Shown: positions 46,573-57,359 of the stretch, piece by piece
How the letters are laid out: the number at the start of each line of letters is the position of its first letter
How positions within the stretch are numbered: the first letter of the stretch is position 1
Source of the DNA: Ailurus styani
Taxonomy: Eukaryota > Chordata > Mammalia > Carnivora > Ailuridae
Length of the DNA: 64,000 nucleotides
NCBI GenBank assembly: GCA_002007465.1
Contig: LNAC01000380.1
Span: 438,429 to 502,428 of the forward strand
Reading direction: 5' to 3'
The notes under the pieces: generated by a model
Seen by the model: the letters and a program-made list of their open reading frames with translations, nothing else
What the model was told of the DNA's origin: nothing
Database searches by the model: none
Position numbers and translations under genes: made by a program

Positions 46573-47356
46573 CAGCCCACTCCACGTGGATGCAGGCCAC
46601 TCTGCCTCCTGCTGGTGCGCACAGACTGCAGCCCACTCCACGTGGATGCAGGCCACTCTGCCTCCTGCTGGTGCGCACAGACGGCAGCCCACTCCACGTG
46701 GATGCAGGCCACTCTGCCTCCTGCTGGTGCGCACAGACCGCAGCCCACTCCACGTGGATGCAGGCCACTCTGCCTCCTGCTGGTGCGCACAGACCGCAGC
46801 CCACTCCACGTGGATGCAGGCCACTCTGCCTCCTGCTGGTGCGCACAGACCGCAGCCCACTCCACGTGGATGCAGGCCACTCTGCCTCCTGCTGGTGCGC
46901 ACAGACCGCAGCCCACTCCACGTGGATGCAGGCCACTCTGCCTCCTGCTGGTGCGCACAGACCGCAGCCCACTCCACGTGGATGCAGGCCACTCTGCCTC
47001 CTGCTGGTGCGCACAGACCGCAGCCCACTCCACGTGGATGCAGGCCACTCTGCCTCCTGCTGGTGCGCACAGACCGCAGCCCACTCCACGTGGATGCAGG
47101 CCACTCTGCCTCCTGCTGGTGCGCACAGACCGCAGCCCACTCCACGTGGATGCAGGCCACTCTGCCTCCTGCTGGTGCGCACAGACCGCAGCCCACTCCA
47201 CGTGGATGCAGGCCACTCTGCCTCCTGCTGGTGCGCACAGACCGCAGCCCACTCCACGTGGATGCAGGCCACTCTGCCTCCTGCTGGTGCGCACAGACCG
47301 CAGCCCACTCCACGTGGATGCAGGCCACTCTGCCTCCTGCTGGTGCGCACAGAGGC
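46573..47356. repeat. 56-bp minisatellite (VNTR), 14 copies
   Basis: Units begin 'cagcccactccacgtgg' every 56 bp from 46573 to 47301. Copies are nearly identical and differ only in the last bases (actg, acgg, then accg in the rest). The unit has no stop codon in any of six frames and 56 is not a multiple of 3, so all six frames stay open through the whole array. This explains frames of 300-428 codons on both strands, which are not genes. Each unit contains the palindrome ccacgtgg (E-box CACGTG). On the minus strand the unit's 'STWSGL' phase reads straight into the pol remnant. Confidence 0.97.
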
Positions 47357-47600
47357 GCCCCAGCGTCAGGAGCAACGCTGTCCCCACCAGCTCCCTTTGC
47401 ACCGGGACAGCCATCAAACAAGTGCCCTTGGGTTTCTGTGGGGGAAGGATGCTTGGAGCCACTTGCAGCGCTTCTGCCGTGTCCCTCCTCAGGGGCCTGG
47501 ACCTCTCCTGCACCCACGGGTCTCCGGTCCAAGAACTAGTTTCGGTTTGGAAATGTGGCAGGGGTCCCATGCAATTAGGGCAGCTGACCTTGACCTCCTC
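47357..47600 (-). pseudogene. Decayed ERV1-type pol fragment, upstream part
   Basis: In the minus-strand frame starting at 47684, the stretch before the array contains 'ILPPQKPKG' (47424-47450), like the conserved block near the start of retroviral reverse transcriptase, preceded by 'WVQERSRPL'. It is colinear with the fragment at 46015-46572. The array thus lies where the segment with the first catalytic aspartate should be, which is missing. The outer limit is uncertain and the frame is degraded. Confidence 0.5.
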
Positions 47601-47820
47601 CTGTCCTTGACCGTGTCTGAACAAATACTTTAAGTATTGCCCTGCTGGCAACCCATCCTCAGGGCCTGGAGAACCACATGCCATTGGTCACTGACCTAAT
47701 TTCAGAGGAGAAGGACCCTCAGCATTGTGAGCTTACAGCCTGCTAGGTACACTGCTTCTGGCACATGAGTGCTGCCATCCTGACTCTGCTGTTCTGGGAA
47801 CCCGTCACCCCCCTGCACCG

Positions 47821-48098
47821 CGTCCCCATCCCTGCACCACCGTCTCCATCATCCCCTGCACCACGTCCCCATCCCTGCACCACCGTCTCCCTCATCCACT
47901 GGACCGCGTCCCCATCCCTGCACCACGTCCCCATCCCTGCACCACCGTCTCCCTCATCCCCTGCACCACGTCCCCATCCCTGCACCACCGTCTCCATCAT
48001 CCCCTGCACCGCGTCCCCATCCCTGCACCACCGTCTCCCTCACCCCCCTGCACCGCGTCCCCATCCCTGCACCACCGTCTCCATCATCCTACCCCATG
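47821..48098. repeat. 43-bp minisatellite, about 6.5 copies
   Basis: Units starting 'cgtccccatccctgcacc' occur at 47821, 47864, 47907, 47926 (a 19-bp short unit), 47969, 48012 and 48056. C-rich and G-poor on this strand. Confidence 0.93.
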
Positions 48099-49377
48099 CA
48101 CCTGCTCCTCTACAACCTCTGCACAGTCTTCAAGCAGGAAGGAGGGCTTCATCTCCCGAGGAGCAACATACTCCCACAAGCCAAGACGGTTCAGAGACCC
48201 TGGAGCTTCTAGTCACTCCACTGTGTCTCTCTAGACCTCCCACCCACATCCTGGGGTCAATCTGCTTTCTCGTTGGATTCCTGCCTCTGGCAGAGGAGGC
48301 TGTCAAAGTAGGAACGCAGCGCTCATGGGGGTTCTCCCCCTGAGGTTGGGTCCTGAGTCCGGTGCTCCTCTCGGTTCCCCAGAAGTAGACGCTGAGGTGG
48401 GGCTCAGGGTCTGTGACTAAGGACTAGCTCTCAGGGAGGGGAGCGAGGCGAGCAGGAGGGCAGGGAGATAAGCAAGAAGGTGCCTGGGCTGAATCAGCCT
48501 CCGTCGGACTCCGCAGGAGTGCTGCAGTGGGGACTGCACCTGCGGTGATTTCACCTTCGGGTGACAGGCCAGCTGCGTCCCACCCCCATGCCTGCCTTGG
48601 CCGGAGCAGGCCCCCAGGATGGGGCATAACCTGTGGGACAGGGGGTGTCACCTGCCACAGGGCAAGGTGGCTCCAGCCACCAAGGACTCTTCTCCAGAGC
48701 AGGGGACGGCTTGGGGACGGGGCACACGCCTGATGGGGCCTGAACAGCATTTACTACCGAAACAAGCGTTTTCCTACCAGCTTCTTACAGGGATCCCAGG
48801 AACTGGGATCACAAACCAATCACAGGGCCTGCCCGGCCTTGTCTCAGGCCAACATCACCGGCTCTCTGTGGCTGCTTCCCCGGGTCGGGAGCACCGCACA
48901 GCAATTACCGTGGTGTCTGGTGCTGAACCGTGTCATTTCCCACGAAAGGCCATGGAAGACAGATCCCCAGAGACCGGCCAGGTGCCAGCTGGTGGATAAG
49001 AGAAGGTAACAAACAGGATTGATATGTTTAATCTAACACTGGGACTTTTCACAGTGGTCAGGATGCTGTTCCATTTATCGGGATCAGACGGCTCCCCAGC
49101 AGACGAGCTGTCCGCATCTCGCCTTTCTTCTTCCAGAGGGTTACGTTATTAAACACAGGTCTCTGCACCGGAGGACTCTCAGGAAGACAAATGCCTCTGT
49201 CAGAGGTCTTCGATTACAGCTGGCCTTCCCTGCTGACCCTCCAGATGTGGCCGCCACTCTGCCCCCGCTGGCCCCCTCCCATGTTCAGTTTTACCGTGTT
49301 TTGAGAAGCAAAGAAAGTCTCTGACGTGCGCCCCCACCTGGTCGTCCGGAGGTCCCGAGCACCCCGTGCAGGCATCC
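48099..49377. other. GC-rich unique sequence, nothing recognised
   Basis: No exon or repeat family identified. Confidence 0.45.
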
Positions 49378-49475
49378 TGTGCTCTCACACCTGTGCTCTC
49401 GCACCTGTGCTCTCACACCTGTGTTCTTGCACCTGTGCTCTCACACCTGTGCTCACACCTCTGTTCTCTCCCCAC
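49378..49475. repeat. 14-bp tandem repeat, about 7 copies
   Basis: Unit 'tgtgctctcacacc' with variants cgcacc and ttgcacc. The last two copies are irregular (12 and 17 bp). Confidence 0.9.
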
Positions 49476-49904
49476 ACCATCCAGATCAACAGGCAGGAGG
49501 AGCTTTTAAAGTCACAGGGCCTCGCAGACTTGAGGGTGAGATTCTGGGAGGCAGCAACAATGTCAAGGCTCAAGGGCCATTTCGGGGAAGAAAACCTGTG
49601 TCAGCAGACCTGACAGTCACGTGGCAGCAAGAGCAGGTAAACGTGGCTGTGTTGATCCCTGGGGAGTCTCCCCATCTGGGTCTGCGCGTCGGGATCTCTG
49701 AGGGCAGGGCCCAGGAGTCTACGTCTCACACAGTGGGGTAGGGGCGGGGGAGGATCGCTAGCACTGCCCAAGGCTCCCGGGCCCTCCCTCAGCCCGGGTG
49801 CTGGGTCCTGACTTGCTTCCCGGGTCTCCGAGAATATCCCTGCGCCCTCTTCAGCTGGGCGTGGGAGCTAGGGCCCCACAGCCCCCTCTTTGTCTCTACA
49901 GGAA
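49476..49904. other. Unique sequence, nothing recognised
   Basis: No exon or repeat family identified. Confidence 0.45.
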
Positions 49905-50225
49905 GTGTGCTAGTTCCCTGACAAGCTCCAGAGACAGGGGCCCCAGACAGGGATGGATGTCCTGGAGGCCGGAAGTCCGAGAGCCAGGTGTGGGCAGGGC
50001 TGCTTCCTCTGGAGGCCTCTCTCTGTGGTGTGTAGAGGGCTGTCCTCACCCTGTGTCTCCACACGGTTGTCCCTCTGTCTGTGTCTGTGTCCTGGTCTCT
50101 TGTTATAGGGACACTTGTTGGATTGGGTTAGAGCCGACTCATTTTCCTCCAATACAGTCACATTCTGAGGTCCCCAGGAGCTAGGACAGCAACCTGTGAA
50201 TTTGGGACTGGAGATGCCCTTCAGC
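49905..50225 (-). mobile_element. MLT1 (MaLR) LTR, antisense
   Basis: 'tcctggaggccggaagtccg', 'gtgtctgtgtcctggtctct', 'atacagtcacattctgaggt' and 'acctgtgaatttgggactgg'. Confidence 0.8.
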
Positions 50226-52011
50226 CCATGACAAGAGGTCGTGAAGAACAGGAAGGGAAGCAGCAGGCTCTCCTCAGCTGGATTAAAGTGATATTTTATG
50301 TCCTAAATCAGAGCCACACAAAGTACACGTCATGGGGCAATTGGTCGGACTGACAATTGCACAGAGCTGACAGGCAAGTTGAACAAAATTGGAAATATGG
50401 GGTCTTTGGGGGAGGTGGGCGGGAGAAGGAACAGTCCCACTGCTCTCCACTGCCCTCTCTTTAGTCTCAGAGGAGTTTCTTCCATGGCCCCGTGGCCCAG
50501 CGAGGTATTCCTAGCAGAAGAGAAGCTCTTCCTTTCAAGCACGCTGCTCTGGGTCTCCTGCTGCCCTTGTGGGTAGAACTGTTTCATCCACCCCTGCACA
50601 CCCCTCCCAATGCCCCCAGCCTGTGCCCTGCATTCTCCACCACCTCCTGGGGATGCTCAGGCTTCCCTGAGAGTGGGATCCACCAGAGGAAAGCCAGAAG
50701 GCCTCAAAACCCCTGCTCCCTCACCCCAGCCCAGGGGGAGAGCGTAGACAGACAGCCATGGCTTCAAATCCTCATGTGCTTAGAGCTAATCTATGAAAAA
50801 GCTCTGGCCCTGGGGGCTCTCTTCTCTTCACCTGTCCTGCCCACTGCAAGCAGGAAAGGGTCTGCTCTGCTGTCCCCAATTCTCTCTAGGTGAGCTGCTC
50901 CTAGTTCTAGGCTCTGGAGGGAGAAAGTGCAGATCCTGGGACCCTAAGACCAAAGCCATGCATTTGCATCAAACTCTCGGGACGAAAGCTGGTGTTGTTC
51001 TTCCATCCACAGTCTCCTCCGGAGTGGGTCTCTTGTATCGAAATCCTCAGTTCACTCCAAACCTGGGAAGGGAAGAAGAGGGGGTGTTTTTCACTCCACT
51101 GACCCCAAGGTCACTTGTTCAGCAAAGGCACCAGATCATTTTCCTGATTCATGTCCTCACCCCTTTCTACCACCCACTCAGCCATGTGTTAGAGGTGCGT
51201 AGGTGGTCCTTTGACCCCAAAGTTGGATGAACGGACCCCAGGCAGAGCCAACCCATGAAGGGCACGGGTCACCCCATGGAGAAGCAGCCAGCACTGGGGA
51301 GGAGGGGAGGAACCTTCCAGGTGTTTTCAGGGCCCCTACTTGAGCCTCAGTTAGGAGTCAAACCAGACAGATGCCACCTAAGTCAGAGCTATGCAGAGCT
51401 GTTGGAAAGTGTATGAGCATTAGTGCATGCTGAGCTTATGATGTGAAAATTCTGTTTAACACTTGAGCTCCACTGGAAAGGCAGGAACCCAGGCAAAGAA
51501 GAGTTGGTTAGACTTTCTCTTGCTTCAGGGAACCCAGCTTGTAAGTGGTGGACTCCGGGTGGGACATTTCTAATGCTGACCCTCAGCACACTGCCTGGCA
51601 TACAAAATTCAGGAGCAACTGGCTAGGATGCCAGTGCATCCCACTCACCTCTGTCTCTTCCTCTGTGACCTCCCACTGTCCTGCCCCACGGGCCACCTCC
51701 ACTCTGTGAGGGCCCAGTACCAGCGTCTGAGCATAAGAGCCCGCCAGACATGGCCTCCATGCCAGCAGAGTCCGGCAGGAAGCTCGCCTCCTCTTTCTTC
51801 CGGAAGCCACTCTTCAAAGGCAGTCCTCTGATACCTTCCTTCCCACTCTGCTGGCTCCTCCCTCCCTGCACCCCCAAAGTCCTTGAACTATTCATCCACA
51901 CCTGCTGCCTCCACTTCCTCCCCCAAGTGCCCAGGTACTCCCTATGCTCTAACTGAACGCCCCCATCCTCTGAACCCCAACGGCCCTTTCTCAAAGACGA
52001 CGAGGGACCCT
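50226..52011. other. Unique sequence, nothing recognised
   Basis: About 1.8 kb without a recognised exon or repeat. Open frames on both strands are unsupported. Confidence 0.45.
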
Positions 52012-52355
52012 GTGTTAGTTCCTGGGGCTGCTATGACAAATTACCATAAATCAGGCGGCTTAAAATAAGAGACATGTATTCTCTCCCTATCCAGGAGGCC
52101 AGAAGTCTGAAACTAAGATGTAGGCAGGGTTGTTCCTTCTGGGGGCTCTGAGGAACAGTTGGTCCCAGGTCTCTCTGAGCACCTGCTGGATGCCGGCAAT
52201 CCTTGTTCCTTGGCTGGTAAATGCATCACACAGATCTCACGTGATGTTCTCTCTTTGTCCTCTTCTCTCTCTTTAAGGACACTCTTGTTGGATTTTTGGG
52301 AAACCACCTGAATCCAGGATGGCTTCATCTCAATCCTATTCAACCCATAACACCC
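52012..52355 (-). mobile_element. MLT1 (MaLR) LTR, antisense
   Basis: 'gttagttcctggggctgcta', 'ggaggccagaagtctgaaac', 'ggacactcttgttggatttt' and terminal 'caacccataacac'. Directly followed by a different LTR-like repeat. Confidence 0.82.
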
Positions 52356-52360
52356 ACTAC

Positions 52361-52755
52361 GTTAGGGTTCCCCAGAAAAATGGAATATATAGAGACAGGA
52401 TATATATGTTTGGAAAAAGAGAGTGGGGTTGAGATTGATTATAGGGATTGGTTCACGTGTCCAGAAAGGCTGGGAAGTCCCAGAATATGCCATCTGCAAG
52501 TAGAGACCCCCAACAGCTGATGGTGTAGAGCAGTCTGAGTCCAGAGGCCTGAGAACCAGGAGAGCTGATGGTGTGGATTCTAGTCTGTGTCTGAAGGCCT
52601 GAAAACCAGGAGATCCACGGGCAGGAGGTCAATGTCCAGCTCAAGCAGTCGGGAAGAAGGGGTGACTTTACCCTTCCCCCATCTCTTAGTTCTATTCGAC
52701 CCATAGTGGACTGGGTGATGCCACCCACATTAAGGAGGGTTACCTGCTATATTGG
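52361..52755 (+). mobile_element. LTR-like dispersed repeat A (family not assigned), copy 1
   Basis: 'ttagggttccccagaaaaat', 'agggattggttcacgtgtcc', a duplicated inner block ('gagctgatggtgt' with 'ggcctgaaaaccag') and 'gatgccacccacattaagg'. The same layout recurs at 60828-61272. I believe it is an ERVL/MaLR-group LTR but cannot name the family. Confidence 0.6.
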
Positions 52756-53109
52756 GTTCACTGGAAGAAGATCAGGGTTCCCTCCAAAGTCGGGCAGGGA
52801 GTAGATCCCACCTGCCCTTCCCCACCTGTCCTACCTAAACAAGCCCCCTGACCCATGTCTTCATTTCCAAGAGGAAGCTCCACCACTCTTCCTGCCTCAT
52901 GGTGTGGCCATGACTCCCACAGAAGAAGCCAGTGGGCGCTGCTATCTTTGGGGCTAGAGGAGCCAGGCCTCCCCGACAGCAGCAATGACCTGAGGGCACA
53001 TTTCCCTGGGTCTTTCATTGTGTTTTGATGACTTGTCTCTCCTATATGCCTCGACTTAAAAGAATAAGTTTAAAGCAATTTGGAAATAACTGAAATGCGT
53101 GCTAGGCAA
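52756..53109. other. Unique sequence, nothing recognised
   Basis: No exon or repeat family identified. Confidence 0.45.
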
Positions 53110-53345
53110 GCCGTGGTAGTAGAGAGGAGCCAGATTCCGGAGCCAACCACCCCGGTGCTGGAAGCAAACCCAGCTGCTCCCCTATCAATAGCCCAGGGAG
53201 CGATGTGGCTTTTCTGGACCCAGTTTCTTGTTCTGAAAGGTGGAAGTGGCATTCACGTCTACCACATAGGATTGTAGGATAGTAAGCAAGGTAACGTCAC
53301 CAAGCACTGGGAACAGTGTCTGTCGTGTAATAAGTGCCTTCTCAA
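53110..53345 (+). mobile_element. MIR SINE, nearly full length
   Basis: 'gaggagccagattccggagc', 'acccagtttcttgttctgaa', 'ggattgtaggatagtaagca' and 'gggaacagtgtctgtcgtgt'. Confidence 0.65.
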
Positions 53346-54149
53346 GTGTGTGAGAATAAATAAAAAATGAGTGTTTTGTCTGTTCCTCTGGTTTCAAGCG
53401 ATTTTTACCTACAGTCACGGTGAGGCTGTGACTAGCATCCCTGGAGAACATCCCCCCACCCCCACCGCCCCGTCTTCTCCGGGCCTGGCATCCCTCATTC
53501 CCTCAGCATTATGATGCTTAACTAGACACATCCTGTCAGCTTGGCACAAAAAGCTGCCCATGGCATTTAGGAAGGGAAAATAAATGGTTCTTTTCTCTCT
53601 CTCTCTCTGAAGTCCTGGTGTCCCCAGGGGATGAGACACTAAAGTATTTCACAATAACTTTCCTGGGACATGACTCAGGAAGATAAAAACAAACACTATT
53701 TATGGGTCCAAAATCTCCCAGGAAGGCTGGGGGGTGGGGGGCTCTACTTCTGAAGGAGAGGAGATTTTCCTCCCGGGGGTAAAGTTTCAGGGTTCCTGTC
53801 ACCACGCCACCCACCCCCCGGAAGTACGTACACTCTCTTTACCCTGTGCTTGCCCCTCTCCTCATGTAGCCCCAAATCACCCATCTTCTGAATTCTGGAA
53901 GGGTTCTTGGAGCTGCGTATCCAACCAGTTGTCAGCCTCAGCTCCCAAAACCCTGACTGCTCTCCCTAATTCTTGTTCAACATTTTGTGCGGGAAAGCAT
54001 CTGCATAGTGCAGTGCCAGATGCAGGAGTGGACAGGACACAAAGAGCCCAGGTAGGGGAAGAGGCAGAAATAAATGGGAAGTTAATGGTCACAGAATATG
54101 TAAGTAATACTTCTAGGTATTATAGGGGAAAATAGGGCCACATGAACAG
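53346..54149. other. Mostly unique sequence with a short (CT)n
   Basis: (CT)n at about 53594-53610 and C-rich/G-rich short runs at 53450-53470 and 53728-53742. No gene recognised. Confidence 0.45.
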
Positions 54150-54330
54150 ATGACTGGTCAACAGAGTAGGGAGTCAGGTGAACATGGACACTATATAGGC
54201 CTCAGTGTACTTTCCCATAAAATGGGAATGATAATAGCCCCTACATGACATGGTTATTATGGGGATTATGGGAGTTAATATGCATAATGCCTATGAAGAG
54301 TAGTGTTAGGTATATATCAGGTGCTATTAT
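54150..54330 (+). mobile_element. MIR SINE 3' two-thirds
   Basis: 'gcctcagtgtactttcccat', 'aaaatgggaatgataatagc', 'gggattatgggagttaatat' and 'gtatatatcaggtgctatta'. The CAT/CAC microsatellite begins right at its 3' tail. Confidence 0.8.
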
Positions 54331-55035
54331 TTCCATCTTCGTCATCACCACCACCATCAGCATCAACATTACCATCAACAATAGCAGCAGCAGCAGTAGG
54401 AGCAGCAGCACCATCACCACCATCATCACCATCACCACCATCATCACCACCATCACCATTATCACCATCACCACCATCATCACCATCACCATCACCATCA
54501 CCATTATCACCATCACCACCATCATCACCACCACCATCATCACCACTATCATCACCATCACCACCATCACCATCATCACCACCACCATCACCACCATCAC
54601 CATCACCATTTCCACCATCATCACCACCTCACCATCATCATCATCATCACCATCATCTCCATCACCACCATCATCACCATCACCATCACCACCATCATCA
54701 CCACCTCACCATCATCATCATCACCATCATCTCCATCACCACCATCATCACCACCATCACCACCACCACCATCAACATCACCACCATCATCACCACCATC
54801 ACCATCATCATCAACACCATCATCACTATCTCATAACCACCATCATCACATCACCATCATTATCACAATCACCTCCATCATCACCATCACCATTATCACC
54901 ATCATCAGCAGCACCACCATCACCACCATCATCACCACTATCATCACCATCACCACCATCACCATCATCAACACCACCATCACCACCATCACCATCACCA
55001 TCACCACCATCATCACTACCAACACCATCATCAAT
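54331..55035. repeat. (CAT)n/(CAC)n microsatellite, about 700 bp
   Basis: Mixed CATCAC and CATCATC units with a short agcagcagc patch near 54385. Internal longer-range copies (a 'catcatctccatcaccacc' segment recurs near 54650 and 54727). The plus frame gives Ser/Pro, His and Ile/Thr runs over 265 codons, which is translation of the repeat and not a gene. Confidence 0.97.
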
Positions 55036-56589
55036 AACATAATCAAAACTATTATATCCTAGAAGGTAGAAATTATGCTGGGCTCTAAAAGATGTGTTAT
55101 AATGGGATGGGAGAGGGGGGAAGCATTTCAGACAGGCGGAATGAGAGAAGTAAGGAACAGAGACTAACAAGAGGGAGGATTTCTGGGGCCAGTTTCCTTG
55201 AAGGGCCAGCAGCAAAGCCTGGTGGCAAAGGTAGCCTGGGGTCAACTGGCAGCAGCCTTTGAGGAGCCTAGAGTCTCCCTAAACCCTGCTCCTCCCTGAC
55301 TCCTTCTGATCCAAATATTGCACCTGTGCTTGGGCGTAACCACTACTCCATCTCTGGAGCCTCACTCGCCTTCTTGTGATGTCTGTGAACACGGCGGAAG
55401 AAGCCTGAGCATGCTGCCCCAGGACCAACCTCCTAGACCCAACCCTTTACAGGAGCGTGTCTCCCTTCCCAGCAACTTGCTCTCTGGCCCTCTTGGCTTA
55501 ATAGAGAGGCATCCTGGGTTTCTTCTTAGAGGCTGATTAAAAAGTCCTCCTGGGCTGGGAATGAGAATGGCATGATAATTAGCTGGCAGGCCACAGTCGC
55601 CAGGCCTCTAGCTCTGGACCACTGTAATCAGAATAATGTGGGAGTTGATTTGTTCTCTCCAAAATGTACCATTATTGTTAGATTTCCCACTGGCTAGCTT
55701 TGGCAATAGTCATTTATGTCTCCTTCCCACCTGGGGGGCCTCCTGATCCTCTCTCGTGAAGGGACGTGGCATCCCCAGCTAGGCTGTAAATGCCTCATTA
55801 CGGCTCTCAGCTGCACACTTGGTCTTTTGTCTCACTCCGGGTCACATTTCATTTTGGTTTAAATAATGAAACCAGCAGACCAGAGATTAGAGCCGTTAAA
55901 TGATTTTGCTCCCAGGAAACAGATGCCTGTCCAAGATAGACTCACCGACAGCTCAGTGGACTCTATGCTAGCAGGGATGGAGGAGGTAGACAGAATTGGG
56001 TGGCATGGCTCAGAGACAGACGTATATTTGAGTCTGAAGAACCAGGAGGGCAGCCACAGGACACGTGGTGGGGAGATGCACCCTGGGCCCCCACCTGGGG
56101 AGGTAGGCACAAAGCACACCTTGGTGGTCCCTCACCCACATCCAGGGTGAGCCCTGTCCAGAGGCAGGCAGGGGCTCCCTGGGGTGGAGATAGATGACTT
56201 TGACCCTCATGGGCTGGCAAGAATGATTCTTGGCCCCTGATGCTTTTCGAGTGCTCTCCCACATGTCTTCCTTTGGGCTTCCTACCACTCAGCAATTCAC
56301 TGGGTCACTTTGCTGTACCTACTGTGCAGAAGATGAAAAGGTTCAGAGGTTCTTCACCCAACCAAGATATAAAAACCTCCTGTGGCAAGTCCTGATTGCA
56401 TCCCTGTGCTCTTTCCTATTTACTGGCCTTTCCTTTTCCAGTGGAGACACCAGGAGTCCAGAGAGGCTGAGGTTACATGTCAATAGGAGCAAAACTCAGA
56501 GCATTTGCTGTCTTTTGTCCAGGGAATGACTTAGCTCCACTTCCCTTGTGGAGAGAGGGCCCTGTGTATGGGGAGACAGCAGTGGCTCT
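55036..56589. other. Unique sequence with AT-rich candidate regulatory islet
   Basis: 55510-55900 is non-repetitive and rich in TAAT-type motifs ('catgataattagctggcag', 'accattattgttagatttcc', 'ggtttaaataatgaaacc'). It is a candidate conserved enhancer. No exon recognised elsewhere in the stretch. Confidence 0.4.
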
Positions 56590-56720
56590 CAGGGTCACAC
56601 TGAACTCTCTGAGTCTCAGCTTCCTGATCTGTAGAGTGGGAGCAGTATTATCAACCTTGCAGGGCTTCACTGAGATTGGAGAGTGTGCATGGACACCCCT
56701 GAGCCGCTGTTATAGATGTG
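56590..56720 (+). mobile_element. MIR SINE fragment
   Basis: 'gagtctcagcttcctgatct', 'gtagagtgggagcagtatta' and 'agggcttcactgagattgga' match MIR order. Confidence 0.75.
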
Positions 56721-57359
56721 ACCAGAAGAATGGCTGGCCACAGAGGCACCTCCTGCTCCCCTCTCTCTCGACTGCCCTGGCATCTCTGGGTGGGGTCTCT
56801 TCCCAGCCCATTCCCGCAGACAGAGCTGACTCCGGTGCTCAGCACTTCTTTCCCCGACAGCCTTGAGCTCCCTAGGGCCCAGCATCAAGGTTCCACCACT
56901 GGCATGTCAGGGAGCCTCGTCGATGACCTGCTCTCCAAAACTGTGCTAAGGTATGTGGTTGGGTGGCAGGCCGAGCTGGTTCCATCCCCTGGTACGACTT
57001 TCTGACGGTGCAGGTTTCAGCAGCTTCCTTCTCCTCGTGAGGCCTTGGTTTTCTGACTCGTGAATGGGGCAGTAAAGTATTCCCTGGGGGAGCTGCTGCC
57101 CTCACTTTACCTTCCGTCAGCCCCACTCCCATCCTCACCATTCTTCTCACCCTCGGCTTGTCAAGGTCATGGAGGCTATTGCCAAATTCGGTGACACGCC
57201 CTAGGGTCAACCCGTGGGTGCCATTCAGCCCCTCTTCCCACTACTGCCCTCGGAGAGCCCCCGGGTCACGCAGCTCCCAGAGCCCCCGCGTCCTCCCTGT
57301 TTCCTTCCTACTGCTCCGGGCTCTCGTTTTCAAAGCCGCGTGCTGACCACACCCTTGCT
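56721..57359. other. Unique sequence, nothing firm
   Basis: 57025-57085 may be another weak MIR. No exon recognised. Confidence 0.4.

Noticed and set aside
46573..47356. CRISPR-like array of 56-bp period
   Set aside because: Units are identical end to end, so there are no unique spacers.
46398..47684. Open frames of 300-428 codons on both strands
   Set aside because: All six frames are open because the 56-bp unit has no stops. Residues simply repeat every 56 positions.
54245..55042. Ser/Pro/His/Ile-rich 265-codon frame
   Set aside because: It is translation of the CAT/CAC microsatellite.
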